Below the pieces are notes generated by a model. That model ran no database searches. It was not told where the DNA came from and was given only the letters and a program-made list of their open reading frames with translations. Shown here piece after piece: positions 28,266 through 37,126 of a DNA stretch of 64,000 nucleotides. Position 1 is the first letter of the stretch, and each line of letters opens with the position of its first letter. Both the position numbers and the translations under genes were made by a program. This DNA is from Rossellomorea marisflavi (lineage in GTDB: Bacteria; Bacillota; Bacilli; Bacillales; Bacillaceae_B): NCBI GenBank assembly GCA_003667865.1, contig CP033051.1:1509501-1573500 (forward strand), given 5' to 3'.

Positions 28266-29153
28266 GTGAGCAACCTACACCGTATTCTTTGGTTTGACGA
28301 CCAGGTAAGAAGTAGAAGATATCCAAATAGCTCAAGTCTTGCGGAGAAGTTTGAAATTTCGAATCGGCAAGCATTACGTGATATAGAGTATCTCGTGAAT
28401 ACGATGGGTGCTCCACTAGAATACATTCCGAAAAAAAGGGGTTACGAGTATTCTGAGAAAACCTACATGATTCCTTATCAGGTTATAACAGAGGAAGAGC
28501 GGAAGGTACTCTCGTTTCTTTCCTATAGATATGAGCAATTTCGATATGATAACTCATCAGCTGTTAACAAGCTTGCCTCTTTATTTAAAAAGCTAGCAGG
28601 GAAGCCATCTGATTTTCTTGAAACATATCCTTTCTTTACTGTACCTGATAGCGTCATTGAGCATCTTCATCGCATTCATCATGCTATAGAAATGAGTAAA
28701 AGGGTCCTCGTTTATAATTATTCCCATGAAGATAACCGTTATTGCTCTGAAGAACTCGAACCGATTACGATTTTATATAATGGTAATATTGACTATCTCG
28801 TTGCCTATCATCCGAAACATCAACGTGAAGAATTAATTTCGTTACTGGATATAAAAGAGATTCGAATACTTGAGTCGGTTGAAAGTCCAAAACAAAAGCA
28901 TAATCAGCTTCATCCATTACATAGGGAACCTTTTAGTGCTGAAGTATTGTTGAAGGAAGACTTTGTAGGGGAAAGTTGGTACGGATACAAAGTAAAGCGC
29001 GTTACAGAACGAGTGTTAACACTAGAGTTCTACGATGCCGAATTATTTATTAATCAGCTTATTTCCACATCAACCAGCGTGACACTTTTAGAGCCGAAGT
29101 GGTTAAAGGAAAAACTTGTGGCAAGATGTCAAGAGATCATTCAGTCATTATAA
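28266..29153 (+). CDS. WYL-domain transcriptional regulator (YafY-like)
   Basis: 295 residues. An N-terminal winged helix-turn-helix (SSSLAEKFEISNRQALRDIEYLVNTMGAPLEYIPKKRGYEY) is followed by the WYL ligand-sensing domain (RVLVYNYSHEDNRYCSEELEPITILYNGNIDYLVAYHPKH, split here across residues about 140-200) and a C-terminal WCX-like region. GTG start with GGGGGAAA upstream. The next gene starts 13 bases after its stop, so it is likely an operon regulator of the two BtrH-N-like genes. Confidence 0.85.
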   Translation: MSNLHRILWFDDQVRSRRYPNSSSLAEKFEISNRQALRDIEYLVNTMGAPLEYIPKKRGYEYSEKTYMIPYQVITEEERKVLSFLSYRYEQFRYDNSSAVNKLASLFKKLAGKPSDFLETYPFFTVPDSVIEHLHRIHHAIEMSKRVLVYNYSHEDNRYCSEELEPITILYNGNIDYLVAYHPKHQREELISLLDIKEIRILESVESPKQKHNQLHPLHREPFSAEVLLKEDFVGESWYGYKVKRVTERVLTLEFYDAELFINQLISTSTSVTLLEPKWLKEKLVARCQEIIQSL

Positions 29154-29166
29154 AAGAGGGGTCAGC

Positions 29167-30186
29167 ATGGGAAGAAAAGTTATCCAACATATCTCACTTA
29201 ATCGGGATTCAAAATCATACATAAATAGTTTGTACGCTGTTCTTACTTCGAGTGGCTTATTTGAGGGACCGAAGTTTTTACTATCCGGAATGACTGGAAT
29301 GGCTTTTAAATTTACTATTTTACAAGGGATTTCACCCATCTCCATCACGGCATACGGTCCTTGGGTAAGGGAAAATTGGCGAGCTGTAAACAATCTAGGA
29401 ATCTATAACGAGGCAAGGGCTGACCGTTCTAGGCATCGTACCTTTCCCCTTATTCAGCACAATGCGATAAAAGAAATCAAAGCATCGATTGATAACGGAA
29501 GGGCTGTTTTATATTGGTGTCCTCCATTTGGTGTAATTTATGGATATGATGATGAACAAAAACTCTTCTATTATGTAGAAGGGGAAGACCGTAATTTTCA
29601 TGGATCCAAGGATCGGATCGCAGAGAAGGCCTGTTTATATGATAACGTACTGCTAAACCACTCATCTCTTTGGTTTTATCAACTGATCGGAGAAAAAGTA
29701 GAAAAAGAGAAAAAGGATATTTACCGAGATTCGCTACTAAAAGCTGTGTTTGATTGGAAAGGACATAAGGGTCAAGCGGATGCTTCGGGGAAGCTGGCTT
29801 ATCCGTTTGTTATAGATATTTTAAAAAGCGGGGACTTTGATTCATTTGGTGCAGCCTATACCTTACATACATATGCACAGTCTAAGAATGAAATCTCTCA
29901 TTTTATGAAAGAGGTTGTAACAGAATATAAGGAGCTAACCTCGAGCCACAAGCTGTTTGCAAATGTGGCTCAAGTGTATCATCAAATTGATAATCTTATA
30001 GATTATCAGAGTCGTTACAGCAAAATTTCGTCAGAGCATTTCAAGCCAATTGTGAACTATCTTCAAGAGGCAGAAAGCATTGAAAATCAAGCCATGATCG
30101 AAATAGAGAGCTTCCTTCAAGAGCGTTTTCCTGATTGGAGTAACACTATGAATAGGCTGACTTGGTTGCAGGGAGATGCGAGATAG
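29167..30186 (+). CDS. BtrH-N-like protein, paralogue 1
   Basis: 339 residues, no signal peptide or membrane segment. The N-terminal half (SYINSLYAVLTSSGLF...LLSGMTGMAFKFTI, then NGRAVLYWCPPFGVIYGYDD) resembles the BtrH N-terminal domain, a papain-like fold linked to acyl/peptide transfer in butirosin-type biosynthesis. The C-terminal half is helical. The usual catalytic Cys of the N-terminal motif is not evident. ATG 29167 follows AGAGGGG. Its neighbour at 30196 is a diverged copy. Assignment is from pattern memory, so function stays open. Confidence 0.55.
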   Translation: MGRKVIQHISLNRDSKSYINSLYAVLTSSGLFEGPKFLLSGMTGMAFKFTILQGISPISITAYGPWVRENWRAVNNLGIYNEARADRSRHRTFPLIQHNAIKEIKASIDNGRAVLYWCPPFGVIYGYDDEQKLFYYVEGEDRNFHGSKDRIAEKACLYDNVLLNHSSLWFYQLIGEKVEKEKKDIYRDSLLKAVFDWKGHKGQADASGKLAYPFVIDILKSGDFDSFGAAYTLHTYAQSKNEISHFMKEVVTEYKELTSSHKLFANVAQVYHQIDNLIDYQSRYSKISSEHFKPIVNYLQEAESIENQAMIEIESFLQERFPDWSNTMNRLTWLQGDAR

Positions 30187-30195
30187 AGAGGAAGT

Positions 30196-31137
30196 ATGAA
30201 CATGTACAAGATGCTAGACATTCAGTATCAACCACATAGTAATACTATCATTGACCCCATGTATGGTGTATTGAACTATCTCAAACTCATATCAGTTGAT
30301 AAAGATACCTTCGCAGGAATATCTAGCCTCGCCTTTCGATTTTCCGTTAATAAAGAGCTAGACTATATGTCTACATTTTTTTATAACTGGAATGAAAATT
30401 GGCTCGCAACAGATTTTATAGGGATCTTCACCAAAATGTATTCCGCATATACAGATGATGTTACGTTTCCTTTATACCAAAAAAATCTTCTGGAAAAGAT
30501 CAAGGAGAATGTTGATTTTGGAATCCCTTCAATCATTTGGAAGGATGGTTTTGTCGTTGTGAAGGGGTATGATGACGAGAACGCTGCCTTAGTGTACACG
30601 GATGGGCAGAAGGACCATGTTCTCCAATATAGTGAACTAGGCTATAGTTCATTTCCGATGTGGGGCATTCAGATCTTTAGTACCGAGTCGATCATCATGG
30701 ACGAAAAAGAACTCTATTTTGAATCGATATTTCAAGCTGTATATAAAGCGCACTCTCAAGATCCATCACTACCGAAAGAGCAGTATGCTTGCGGATTACG
30801 TGTTTATGATTTTATTGTAGATTGTCTGAAACAAGGCGAGCTTAATGAAGAGCAGATCAACACCATGAGAACCTTTTGTACGGTAAAAGAGCACCTCTGT
30901 CAATACTTTCTTAAAATTCAACCGTATATGCCAGAGCTGTCTAAAACAACTGAGTATATTTTAAGGATAAAGAACCTTTTCAAAAAGATTGAAGAGTCCT
31001 TACATGATTCATCCTACTTACAATCAATATCCTTTTATCTTGAGGCAAAAGAGATAGAGTCTCTGTTTTATAGAGAGTTGGAAAATATCTATCATATCGA
31101 ATTTCACAACCGAAAAAATTCGATTTGGCTACGATAA
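30196..31137 (+). CDS. BtrH-N-like protein, paralogue 2
   Basis: 313 residues. Same layout as the upstream protein: TIIDPMYGVLNYLKL...FAGISSLAFRF, then FGIPSIIWKDGFVVVKGYDD and a helical C-terminal half. It lies 9 bases after the first paralogue, with an AGAGAGGAAG ribosome site. The pair probably arose by tandem duplication and is read from one transcript with the WYL regulator. Confidence 0.55.
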   Translation: MNMYKMLDIQYQPHSNTIIDPMYGVLNYLKLISVDKDTFAGISSLAFRFSVNKELDYMSTFFYNWNENWLATDFIGIFTKMYSAYTDDVTFPLYQKNLLEKIKENVDFGIPSIIWKDGFVVVKGYDDENAALVYTDGQKDHVLQYSELGYSSFPMWGIQIFSTESIIMDEKELYFESIFQAVYKAHSQDPSLPKEQYACGLRVYDFIVDCLKQGELNEEQINTMRTFCTVKEHLCQYFLKIQPYMPELSKTTEYILRIKNLFKKIEESLHDSSYLQSISFYLEAKEIESLFYRELENIYHIEFHNRKNSIWLR

Positions 31138-31230
31138 AAATGTTCACCCTGACATTTTATGTCATACTACCTTGGTTAAAGTAATTATAAGAGATTCATA
31201 TGATCTCAATTGTTATTCGAGGTGAGAAAA

Positions 31231-31395
31231 ATGGCAAAAACAACTAGAGGAAAAGGGTTATGGAACACTCCATCAAGAGGACGAGGTACATGTCCAGTGT
31301 GTCAGTCTACGAGAATCAAATGTTTACATACAAATGTTACGGAAGTTGGGGCGCAACTAAAAGTATGTAAAAAATGTAGAAACAAAGATTTATAG
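31231..31395 (+). CDS. Small zinc-ribbon protein
   Basis: 54 residues. A basic N-terminus (AKTTRGKGLWNTPSRGRG) is followed by a four-Cys zinc ribbon (CPVC ... CKKC). ATG 31231 has GAGGTGAG upstream; an in-frame TTG/ATG further up is not needed. Resembles small ribosome- or nucleic-acid-associated zinc proteins, but no family name is recognised. The GNAT gene follows after 15 bases. Confidence 0.7.
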   Translation: MAKTTRGKGLWNTPSRGRGTCPVCQSTRIKCLHTNVTEVGAQLKVCKKCRNKDL

Positions 31396-31410
31396 CCTTA
31401 AGGAGGAATC

Positions 31411-32340
31411 ATGGAGTTTACATTAAAAACATATCAGCCTGAATTTTTACAAGCAATTAAGAAGCTTTACCGAGATGTGATGGAACAAGATGAGAATACG
31501 ATTTTTTGGTGGCCAGGTGAACCTGAGTTTACTTGGGAATATTGTATCTGTGCTTTTGCTGGCGAAGAGCTAGTTGGAAAAGGCCAGGTACAAGCCGTTA
31601 GCATTCAAAAGCCTGGAATCAATTCAAATGCGAAGCATCATATATACGTAAACATTAAGTTACATCCAAAATATAAAAACAATACCGAACTATTCAGCCA
31701 AATTTATGATGCTATCTATGACAAGGCAATCAAGATCCAGGACGGACTTTCTCATGAATTTCAAACACTATTATGTGTTGGAAATGCATCCACTGAGGAG
31801 AGCAATAATACGTTGTTTTTAGATAAGGGGTTTTCACCATTCAATTATTTATACGGAATGGAAACAGACCTTTCCAATGAATTGTATGATAACCACGGCT
31901 CAATTGAAGGAATAGAGATTGATTATTGGAAGATGGAGACAGAGGAAGATGAGAAAAGGTATTTAGAAATCGAAAGCATCATCTGGCCAGAAAATGCTCT
32001 ATCTCCAGGTCGATTACAGGAATACAAGGGAAAGCCAGGATGGACAGCGATTATAGCAGTAAATGGCCAAGAGATTGTCGGCAGTGTTATGTGCTGGGAG
32101 CAGCATCAGTCAGGTGAGGTATATGGTGAAATTGAGGACCTATTTGTACTTCCTGATTGGAGAGGCAAGGGGATTGCAAAAGCGCTTCTTGTAAAAGCAT
32201 TACAAACGTTAAAGGATCGCAGCCTAGAACGAGCGGAGTTAATGGTGTTAACAGAGAATGCTTCTGCTATCTCCCTCTATAAAGGAGTTGGCTTTGAGGT
32301 AGGGTATAAAGAGAATCGTTATTTTATTCCATTGGTGTGA
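31411..32340 (+). CDS. GNAT-family N-acetyltransferase (tandem GNAT)
   Basis: 309 residues. Two GNAT-like halves: the C-terminal one has the acetyl-CoA motif DLFVLPDWRGKGIAKALLVKAL and LMVLTENASAISLYKGVGFE; the N-terminal half is degenerate. Tandem GNAT enzymes of this size acetylate varied small amines. Ribosome site AAGGAGG. Probably co-transcribed with the zinc-ribbon gene, and a terminator follows. Confidence 0.88.
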   Translation: MEFTLKTYQPEFLQAIKKLYRDVMEQDENTIFWWPGEPEFTWEYCICAFAGEELVGKGQVQAVSIQKPGINSNAKHHIYVNIKLHPKYKNNTELFSQIYDAIYDKAIKIQDGLSHEFQTLLCVGNASTEESNNTLFLDKGFSPFNYLYGMETDLSNELYDNHGSIEGIEIDYWKMETEEDEKRYLEIESIIWPENALSPGRLQEYKGKPGWTAIIAVNGQEIVGSVMCWEQHQSGEVYGEIEDLFVLPDWRGKGIAKALLVKALQTLKDRSLERAELMVLTENASAISLYKGVGFEVGYKENRYFIPLV

Positions 32341-32346
32341 AGAGGA

Positions 32347-32373
32347 AGCTCGGCATGTTGCTGGGCTTTTTTT
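32347..32373 (+). terminator. Terminator after GNAT gene
   Basis: AGCTCGGCA (32347-32355) pairs with TGCTGGGCT (32359-32367) with two G-U pairs and a 3-base loop; followed by seven T. Confidence 0.85.
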
Positions 32374-32464
32374 GTTTGTGTTATAGTTTGTGCTTTATTT
32401 AATAGTGATGAAATTGACGGAGCATATGTTTTTTGAGAGGAGTTTGGTTACATTTTTTGGTAAA

Positions 32465-32569
32465 ATGCACAAGTTCATTAAATAGATGCACAAGTTTTGC
32501 GAATAGATATACAAGTTTACCAATCAGATGCACAAGATACGTAAATAGAAGCACAAGGTTATAAAAAAT
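32465..32569. repeat. Five tandem 21-bp repeats
   Basis: Units ATGCACAAGTTCATTAAATA-G, then four diverged units each 21 bases long, all keeping GCACAAG or a variant of it. Read on the minus strand they give the seven-residue pattern LVHLxxK/L repeated, inside a short frame at 32399-32608 that is otherwise unsupported. Confidence 0.8.
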
Positions 32570-32690
32570 GACAACACAATAGCACAGAAACAAAGAAAGA
32601 ATACACATAATCTGGCAAAATAAAAGGAATTGACGATAGAACAGTCAAATATATTAAAAAAACAAGGAAAAGACTATGAGGAGGAACAAA

Positions 32691-33263
32691 ATGAAATCCG
32701 AAAAACAGAAAATGCTAGACGGTGAGTTGTACGAGCCTTGGGATCCACAATTAATGAAGGAGAGAGAACACGCTCGATATCTAGTAAGAATGTTTAATCA
32801 AACGATTGAAACAGATCGTAATGAACGTATTGATGCAATAAAAAAGCTCTTTGGCTCTACTGGTGAACAAGTGTATATGGAGCCAAACTTCCGCTGTGAC
32901 TATGGCTACAACATTCATGTAGGAAACAACTTTTTTGCGAACTTTGATTGTGTCATTTTAGATGTTTGTGAAGTGCGTTTTGGTGAAAATTGTATGCTTG
33001 CTCCTGGTGTCCATATCTATACCGCTACACATCCCCTTAATCCATTTGAGCGCAATAAAGGGACTGAATATGGAAAACCCGTCACAATAGGAAATAATGT
33101 TTGGATTGGTGGAGGAGCTATTATTAATCCAGGGGTAACAATCGGAGATAATGCGGTCATTGCTTCAGGAGCCGTTGTGACAAAGGATATCCCGGCAAAC
33201 GTTGTGGTAGGTGGGAATCCTGCGAAAGTTATTAAAAAGATAGACTTGGAAGATCCAAGATAA
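32691..33263 (+). CDS. maa: Sugar O-acetyltransferase (maltose acetyltransferase type)
   Basis: 190 residues. An N-terminal Mac domain ([20 protein letters not shown]) is followed by left-handed beta-helix hexapeptide repeats ([40 protein letters not shown]). The active-site His lies in YTATHPLNP. Transfers acetyl from acetyl-CoA to sugars. ATG 32691 follows GAGGAGG; the upstream ATG at 32676 is disfavoured. Monocistronic. Confidence 0.92.
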   Translation: MKSEKQKMLDGELYEPWDPQLMKEREHARYLVRMFNQTIETDRNERIDAIKKLFGSTGEQVYMEPNFRCDYGYNIHVGNNFFANFDCVILDVCEVRFGENCMLAPGVHIYTATHPLNPFERNKGTEYGKPVTIGNNVWIGGGAIINPGVTIGDNAVIASGAVVTKDIPANVVVGGNPAKVIKKIDLEDPR

Positions 33264-33283
33264 GATTGAAAAAGTACAAAAAA

Positions 33284-33307
33284 GGTCCGTCCCTATAGGT
33301 TCGGACC
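33284..33307 (+). terminator. Degenerate GGACGGACC-type hairpin
   Basis: GGTCCG (33284-33289) pairs with CGGACC (33302-33307). The sequence GGTCCGTCCCT relates it to the larger hairpins at 49531 and 55801. T tail is weak. Confidence 0.5.
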
Positions 33308-33324
33308 CCGTTGTGTACCTCAAA

Positions 33325-34689
33325 TTAATCCTTCAATGGAACGTCTATACGCACACTCTTTCGTGTGAAAATCTCTTCATCGACACTAATAGTTAGTAGA
33401 GCCTTGCCAGTGAAGGTTTCATCCTTTTTATACGTGCGCTCAAACACGAGCTTTTCGTCGTTTGTATCAACCCTTGATATTGAAGCTTCTTGTATTGCAT
33501 GTTTAGGGTTATGACTATCATAGGCGGCAATATATTGGGACTGAAGGTTTATATCTCCCTTAAGCTCATAACGAACAGTGATCATGTCCGCTGTTTCATT
33601 TATTGCCTCAATGATCATACTTTGATCATTGATAATCGGGATTCTTTTTGGAAGCGTATCATCACTTTGGACATGGTACTCCTTTACAGTGGGATCACCC
33701 TCTAGCTTCAACGTTCCAGTCGTTACCACATCTAGAATCAGACTCTCATAGGTGGACGGTAATTCAGGGAATGAAGCTGAGTATTTTCCGTTATCTAATG
33801 GTTCTACAGGTGAATACATGTTGAAAATGGATGTGCCATTTTCATCGTAAAGGGTCATTCCTTTTTGGTTTAGAGAGGTCATTTTTTTATTCGGATCAAG
33901 GGGTTCTTGGGATAGAACAACCTGAGTATGACCTGGTTTAACATGCATTTCCTCAATGGTGATGGTACTATTTCCTTCCTTCCATTCCTGGATTGTTTTT
34001 GGTTTATAGACATAGGATGCCTGATGAATGTTTTCATTTTCAATAGGCAAGTCAAAAGCCCATTCTCCTTTCTGCCCATAAACCTCATGAATCATGAGCT
34101 GAACAGTTTTTGCTTCTTGTGGTTGAAAACGCGCATGCATTATCCCTTTGACTACATTCCCATTCTGCTCTACTTCCTCAAAGCTCGATGAATGGTTTTG
34201 TTGTTTTCCATCTAACGTAATCATCGGTCTGAAAGGAACACGTACTTCCTTCTCCAGTAAGTCTAATTGCTCAAAGGTTAACGTATATCCAATTGAAAGG
34301 TTTTTTCCATCATAGTACACTTCACTAAAATCAACTGTAATACCAGAATTTGATTGGGTAGTACCGGATATATCTGAAACAAATCCCTTTTCCACTGCAT
34401 TTTGGACAATCTCAGAGTCCGATTCAGTAAAAAGTGAACCAACGATTGGAACTTCTTTTAACATCTGTGCCATTGTCGGGGAAACATATCCTGAGCCAAT
34501 AGCTAGAGTCAAAGCAGCGGCTGTTCCAATAATCAATTGCACTGCTTTACCAGCTTTTCGCTTTTTCTTGTTTATAGGAAGAGTATGTTGATCCTCAATA
34601 TAAGGAACGCTTTTGGCAAATTCATATAGGGAATCAGGTGCATCAATATGATCCATTGCTTTTTTAACATCTTCTTTATCTACGTTCAT
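33325..34689 (-). CDS. DUF4179-type membrane anti-sigma factor
   Basis: 454 residues. A cytoplasmic N-terminus (DKEDVKKAMDHIDAPDSLYE) is followed by a single membrane segment (VQLIIGTAAALTLAIGSGYV) and a large extracellular domain. The post-membrane SPTMAQMLKEVPIVGSLF motif is typical of DUF4179 proteins paired with ECF sigma factors. The ATG overlaps the sigma-gene stop by one base (TGATG), so translation is coupled. It is expected to hold the sigma factor until an envelope signal releases it. Confidence 0.85.
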   Translation of the reverse strand: MNVDKEDVKKAMDHIDAPDSLYEFAKSVPYIEDQHTLPINKKKRKAGKAVQLIIGTAAALTLAIGSGYVSPTMAQMLKEVPIVGSLFTESDSEIVQNAVEKGFVSDISGTTQSNSGITVDFSEVYYDGKNLSIGYTLTFEQLDLLEKEVRVPFRPMITLDGKQQNHSSSFEEVEQNGNVVKGIMHARFQPQEAKTVQLMIHEVYGQKGEWAFDLPIENENIHQASYVYKPKTIQEWKEGNSTITIEEMHVKPGHTQVVLSQEPLDPNKKMTSLNQKGMTLYDENGTSIFNMYSPVEPLDNGKYSASFPELPSTYESLILDVVTTGTLKLEGDPTVKEYHVQSDDTLPKRIPIINDQSMIIEAINETADMITVRYELKGDINLQSQYIAAYDSHNPKHAIQEASISRVDTNDEKLVFERTYKKDETFTGKALLTISVDEEIFTRKSVRIDVPLKD

Positions 34690-35255
34690 CAACACTCACC
34701 AGCCTTTTCTATCGGTATAAAATGATTAACACTTTTCTTAAGACGTTTTCTTCCTCTATGAATCCTCATTTTGACAGTGCCTTCGCTTTTCTTTAATAGA
34801 TTAGAAATTTCACGAATACTTAACTCCTGATAATAGTAAAGGATGATAATCATTCTTTCTTTGTCTGGTAGGTTAAGAATGTTTTCAAGCAAACCGGCAC
34901 TTTCCTCTTTTTCAAGAACAACATCTAGTGGCTGTGAAGCATGATCCATTAGCTCAAACATTTCATGCAGATCAACATGTTGCTTCTCTCTACTACTCTT
35001 ACGGACTACATCAATCGATCTAGAGGCAACTAAAGAGTAAAACCAACTCTCGAAGGTTTGAAAAGACTTCCCACTCATAATATTTTTATAGGCCTCGAGT
35101 AGAGAGTTTTGGACAGCATCCTCTGCGGATTCCTTTGAACAAACGATGCTAAAGGAAATGCGGAAAGCTTTTTGAATAAACGGTTCCATTAGTTGACCAA
35201 ATGCTTCTTTATTGCCATTTTGACACTGTGAAATCAAATCTGTAACGTCATCCAC
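34689..35255 (-). CDS. ECF-type RNA polymerase sigma factor
   Basis: 188 residues. Region 2 (SAEDAVQNSLLEAYKNI, FESWFYSLVASRSIDVVRK) and region 4 (LPDKERMIIILYYYQELSIREISNLLKKSEGTVKMRIHRGRKRLKK) are intact. GTG start behind AGAGGTGAG. Organised upstream of its anti-sigma gene as usual. A possible autoregulatory promoter on the minus strand (TGTTACCTTT, 17 bases, CGCC; about 35325-35290) is speculative. Confidence 0.95.
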   Translation of the reverse strand: MDDVTDLISQCQNGNKEAFGQLMEPFIQKAFRISFSIVCSKESAEDAVQNSLLEAYKNIMSGKSFQTFESWFYSLVASRSIDVVRKSSREKQHVDLHEMFELMDHASQPLDVVLEKEESAGLLENILNLPDKERMIIILYYYQELSIREISNLLKKSEGTVKMRIHRGRKRLKKSVNHFIPIEKAGEC

Positions 35256-35542
35256 ACGATCTCACCTCTCTTTTTTTCTATTCACTAGTAAGGCGATTTA
35301 TAGTGATAAAAGGTAACAGCTTCTGTTATATTTTTTTAAAAAATTTGTGTAGAACCCGAAATATCTCTTTGAGTGTGTATGTAAAAAAGACCTTTCTTTT
35401 TTAGAGCTTAAGACTACCCATTATAATAGGTGATATAGTAGTGTCTGTAAATAAATGTTAATCATTTTGGTTTTGTCGGATTTTGAGTAAAGGAAAAAGT
35501 TTACTTTTGAGAGGAACCGAAGTATTATATAGTTAAACATAA

Positions 35543-35559
35543 ATACTCAACGTTGAATA
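35543..35559 (+). promoter_or_regulatory. PadR-type operator of the ABC operon
   Basis: ATACTCAACGTTGAATA lies about 33 bases before the ABC ATPase start. Its reverse complement matches the site before padR (37086-37102) at 16 of 17 bases, which points to one regulator acting at both promoters. Confidence 0.75.
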
Positions 35560-35591
35560 AACAATATTAATAATATAAAGGAGGGATATTT

Positions 35592-36308
35592 ATGTTTTAC
35601 ATGAAATCAAAGGACATTCAAAAATCGTATGGGGGTAGGAAGGTAGTCAAAGGAATTAATCTTGAAGTGAAAAAGAATGAAATATTAGCGGTTATTGGTC
35701 CTAACGGAGCAGGGAAATCTACTACATTGGAAATGCTCATAGGCCTTCGCAGTTCAGATGAAGGAACCATTCACTACTGGCAGGATTCATTTAAAGCTCA
35801 TATTGGCGTCCAGCTACAATCGGTCCCTTTTTTCCCTGGCTTAACCGCTTTAGAAAACTTGCAGCTGTTTGCAGCCTTTTATAAGAAAGTATTATCAAAA
35901 ACAGATACGATGAAGCTCTTAACTCGCTGTGGCTTACAAGAAAGTGGAGGTACCGAAGCCTCAAGACTATCTGGAGGACAGCAGAAACGTTTAGCGATCG
36001 CGGCTGCACTTGTGCATAATCCCGAGTTGGTGTTTCTAGATGAGCCAACAGCCGCTTTGGATCCAAGGTCCAGGCAGGAAATTCATGAACTAATAAGAGA
36101 GATCTTCCAACAAGAAAAAACAGTAGTCTTTACTTCCCATGACATGGATGAAGTTCGCAAGCTTGCGACAAGAGTCATTATGATTGATGGCGGCATGGTC
36201 ATTGCAGAAGGAGAGCCGATTGCCATTTGTCAGCAACATCAAGTAGACAATTTAGAGGACCTCTATATAAAACTAACAACGAAGGAGGAGATTGTATGTG
36301 GCTTGTAA
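35592..36308 (+). CDS. ABC transporter ATP-binding protein
   Basis: 238 residues. Walker A GPNGAGKST, signature LSGGQQKRL, Walker B LVFLDEPTAALD and switch His TSHD are intact. Closest in style to drug- or bacteriocin-type ABC-2 exporters. AAGGAGGG ribosome site. The permease gene overlaps its end by 13 bases. The half-size layout implies a homodimeric ATPase with permease. Confidence 0.95.
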   Translation: MFYMKSKDIQKSYGGRKVVKGINLEVKKNEILAVIGPNGAGKSTTLEMLIGLRSSDEGTIHYWQDSFKAHIGVQLQSVPFFPGLTALENLQLFAAFYKKVLSKTDTMKLLTRCGLQESGGTEASRLSGGQQKRLAIAAALVHNPELVFLDEPTAALDPRSRQEIHELIREIFQQEKTVVFTSHDMDEVRKLATRVIMIDGGMVIAEGEPIAICQQHQVDNLEDLYIKLTTKEEIVCGL

Positions 36309-37051
36309 TTTTTCGTTCAATGATTGTAACGTCTTTACGTGACAAAATCACGCTGTTCTATTCGCTACTTTTTCCAATTGGTTTGATGATTGGACTTGGA
36401 ATCTACTTTGACGAAGGAACAATGCCAGTCCGGATCGTATCAGGAGTCACAGCCATCAGCACGATTTTCTGGGGAATGCAGGGTATCGCGTTTCAGGTTC
36501 ATTATCAGAGAAATAAAGGGGTCTACAAGCTGTTAAAAATGACACCATTACCTATCCTATCGTTCATATCGATTATGACTCTTGCTAGAACAACAATCGG
36601 TGTTGTACTGAATATGCTCGTTTGGGGAGTTGGCGTGATATTCCTGAATCTTAATGTCACACTCTTGTCCGTTCTAAACACATTCTTACTTATAAGTATA
36701 GGAACTCTTTGCTTTACTTGTATTGGATTTTTACTATCAAATATTGCTCAAAATGAAGGTCAAATTAACATGTACTCAAACCTTTTACAATTACCCATGA
36801 TTTTTATGAGTGAGTCATTCTATTCTCTACAAGCTGCTCCGGAATGGGTAAGAATGATTGGAAAAATGCTACCCTTCGAATATTATGTGAAAGGGTTGCG
36901 AGGGGTACTTTTAGAAGACATGAATCCGATGATCTTAGGTTTACTTATCCCACTTGCTTTTATGGTAGGTGCATTAGTGCTATCTGTCATTACGTTTAAA
37001 TGGGAAGAAAAACCTGCCATTGTTCAAAAGTCCAGAAAGTACGCATCCTAA
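36296..37051 (+). CDS. ABC-2 type transporter permease
   Basis: 251 residues with six hydrophobic segments (e.g. ITLFYSLLFPIGLMIGLGIY, MLVWGVGVIFLNL) and the ABC-2 signature region QLPMIFMSESFYSLQAAPEW before the last helices. ATG 36296 follows AAGGAGGAG within the ATPase gene. Exports an unknown compound together with the ATPase. Confidence 0.9.
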   Translation: MWLVIFRSMIVTSLRDKITLFYSLLFPIGLMIGLGIYFDEGTMPVRIVSGVTAISTIFWGMQGIAFQVHYQRNKGVYKLLKMTPLPILSFISIMTLARTTIGVVLNMLVWGVGVIFLNLNVTLLSVLNTFLLISIGTLCFTCIGFLLSNIAQNEGQINMYSNLLQLPMIFMSESFYSLQAAPEWVRMIGKMLPFEYYVKGLRGVLLEDMNPMILGLLIPLAFMVGALVLSVITFKWEEKPAIVQKSRKYAS

Positions 37052-37085
37052 TATTTACTAGTTAAACTAGCATATGCTATACTAA

Positions 37086-37102
37086 TATTCAACTTTGAGT
37101 AT
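37086..37102 (+). promoter_or_regulatory. PadR-type operator upstream of padR
   Basis: TATTCAACTTTGAGTAT lies 25-41 bases before the padR start and just after a TATACT-like -10 (about 37076-37081). Near-identical to the inverted site at 35543-35559, suggesting autoregulation. Confidence 0.75.
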
Positions 37103-37126
37103 TTTAAGTTGAGGAGATACTGTCAC

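Noticed and set aside
32399..32608. Minus-strand 69-codon frame with LVHL heptads
   Set aside because: It is produced by the 21-bp tandem repeat; no ribosome site, and its start overlaps the downstream gene's leader only by chance.
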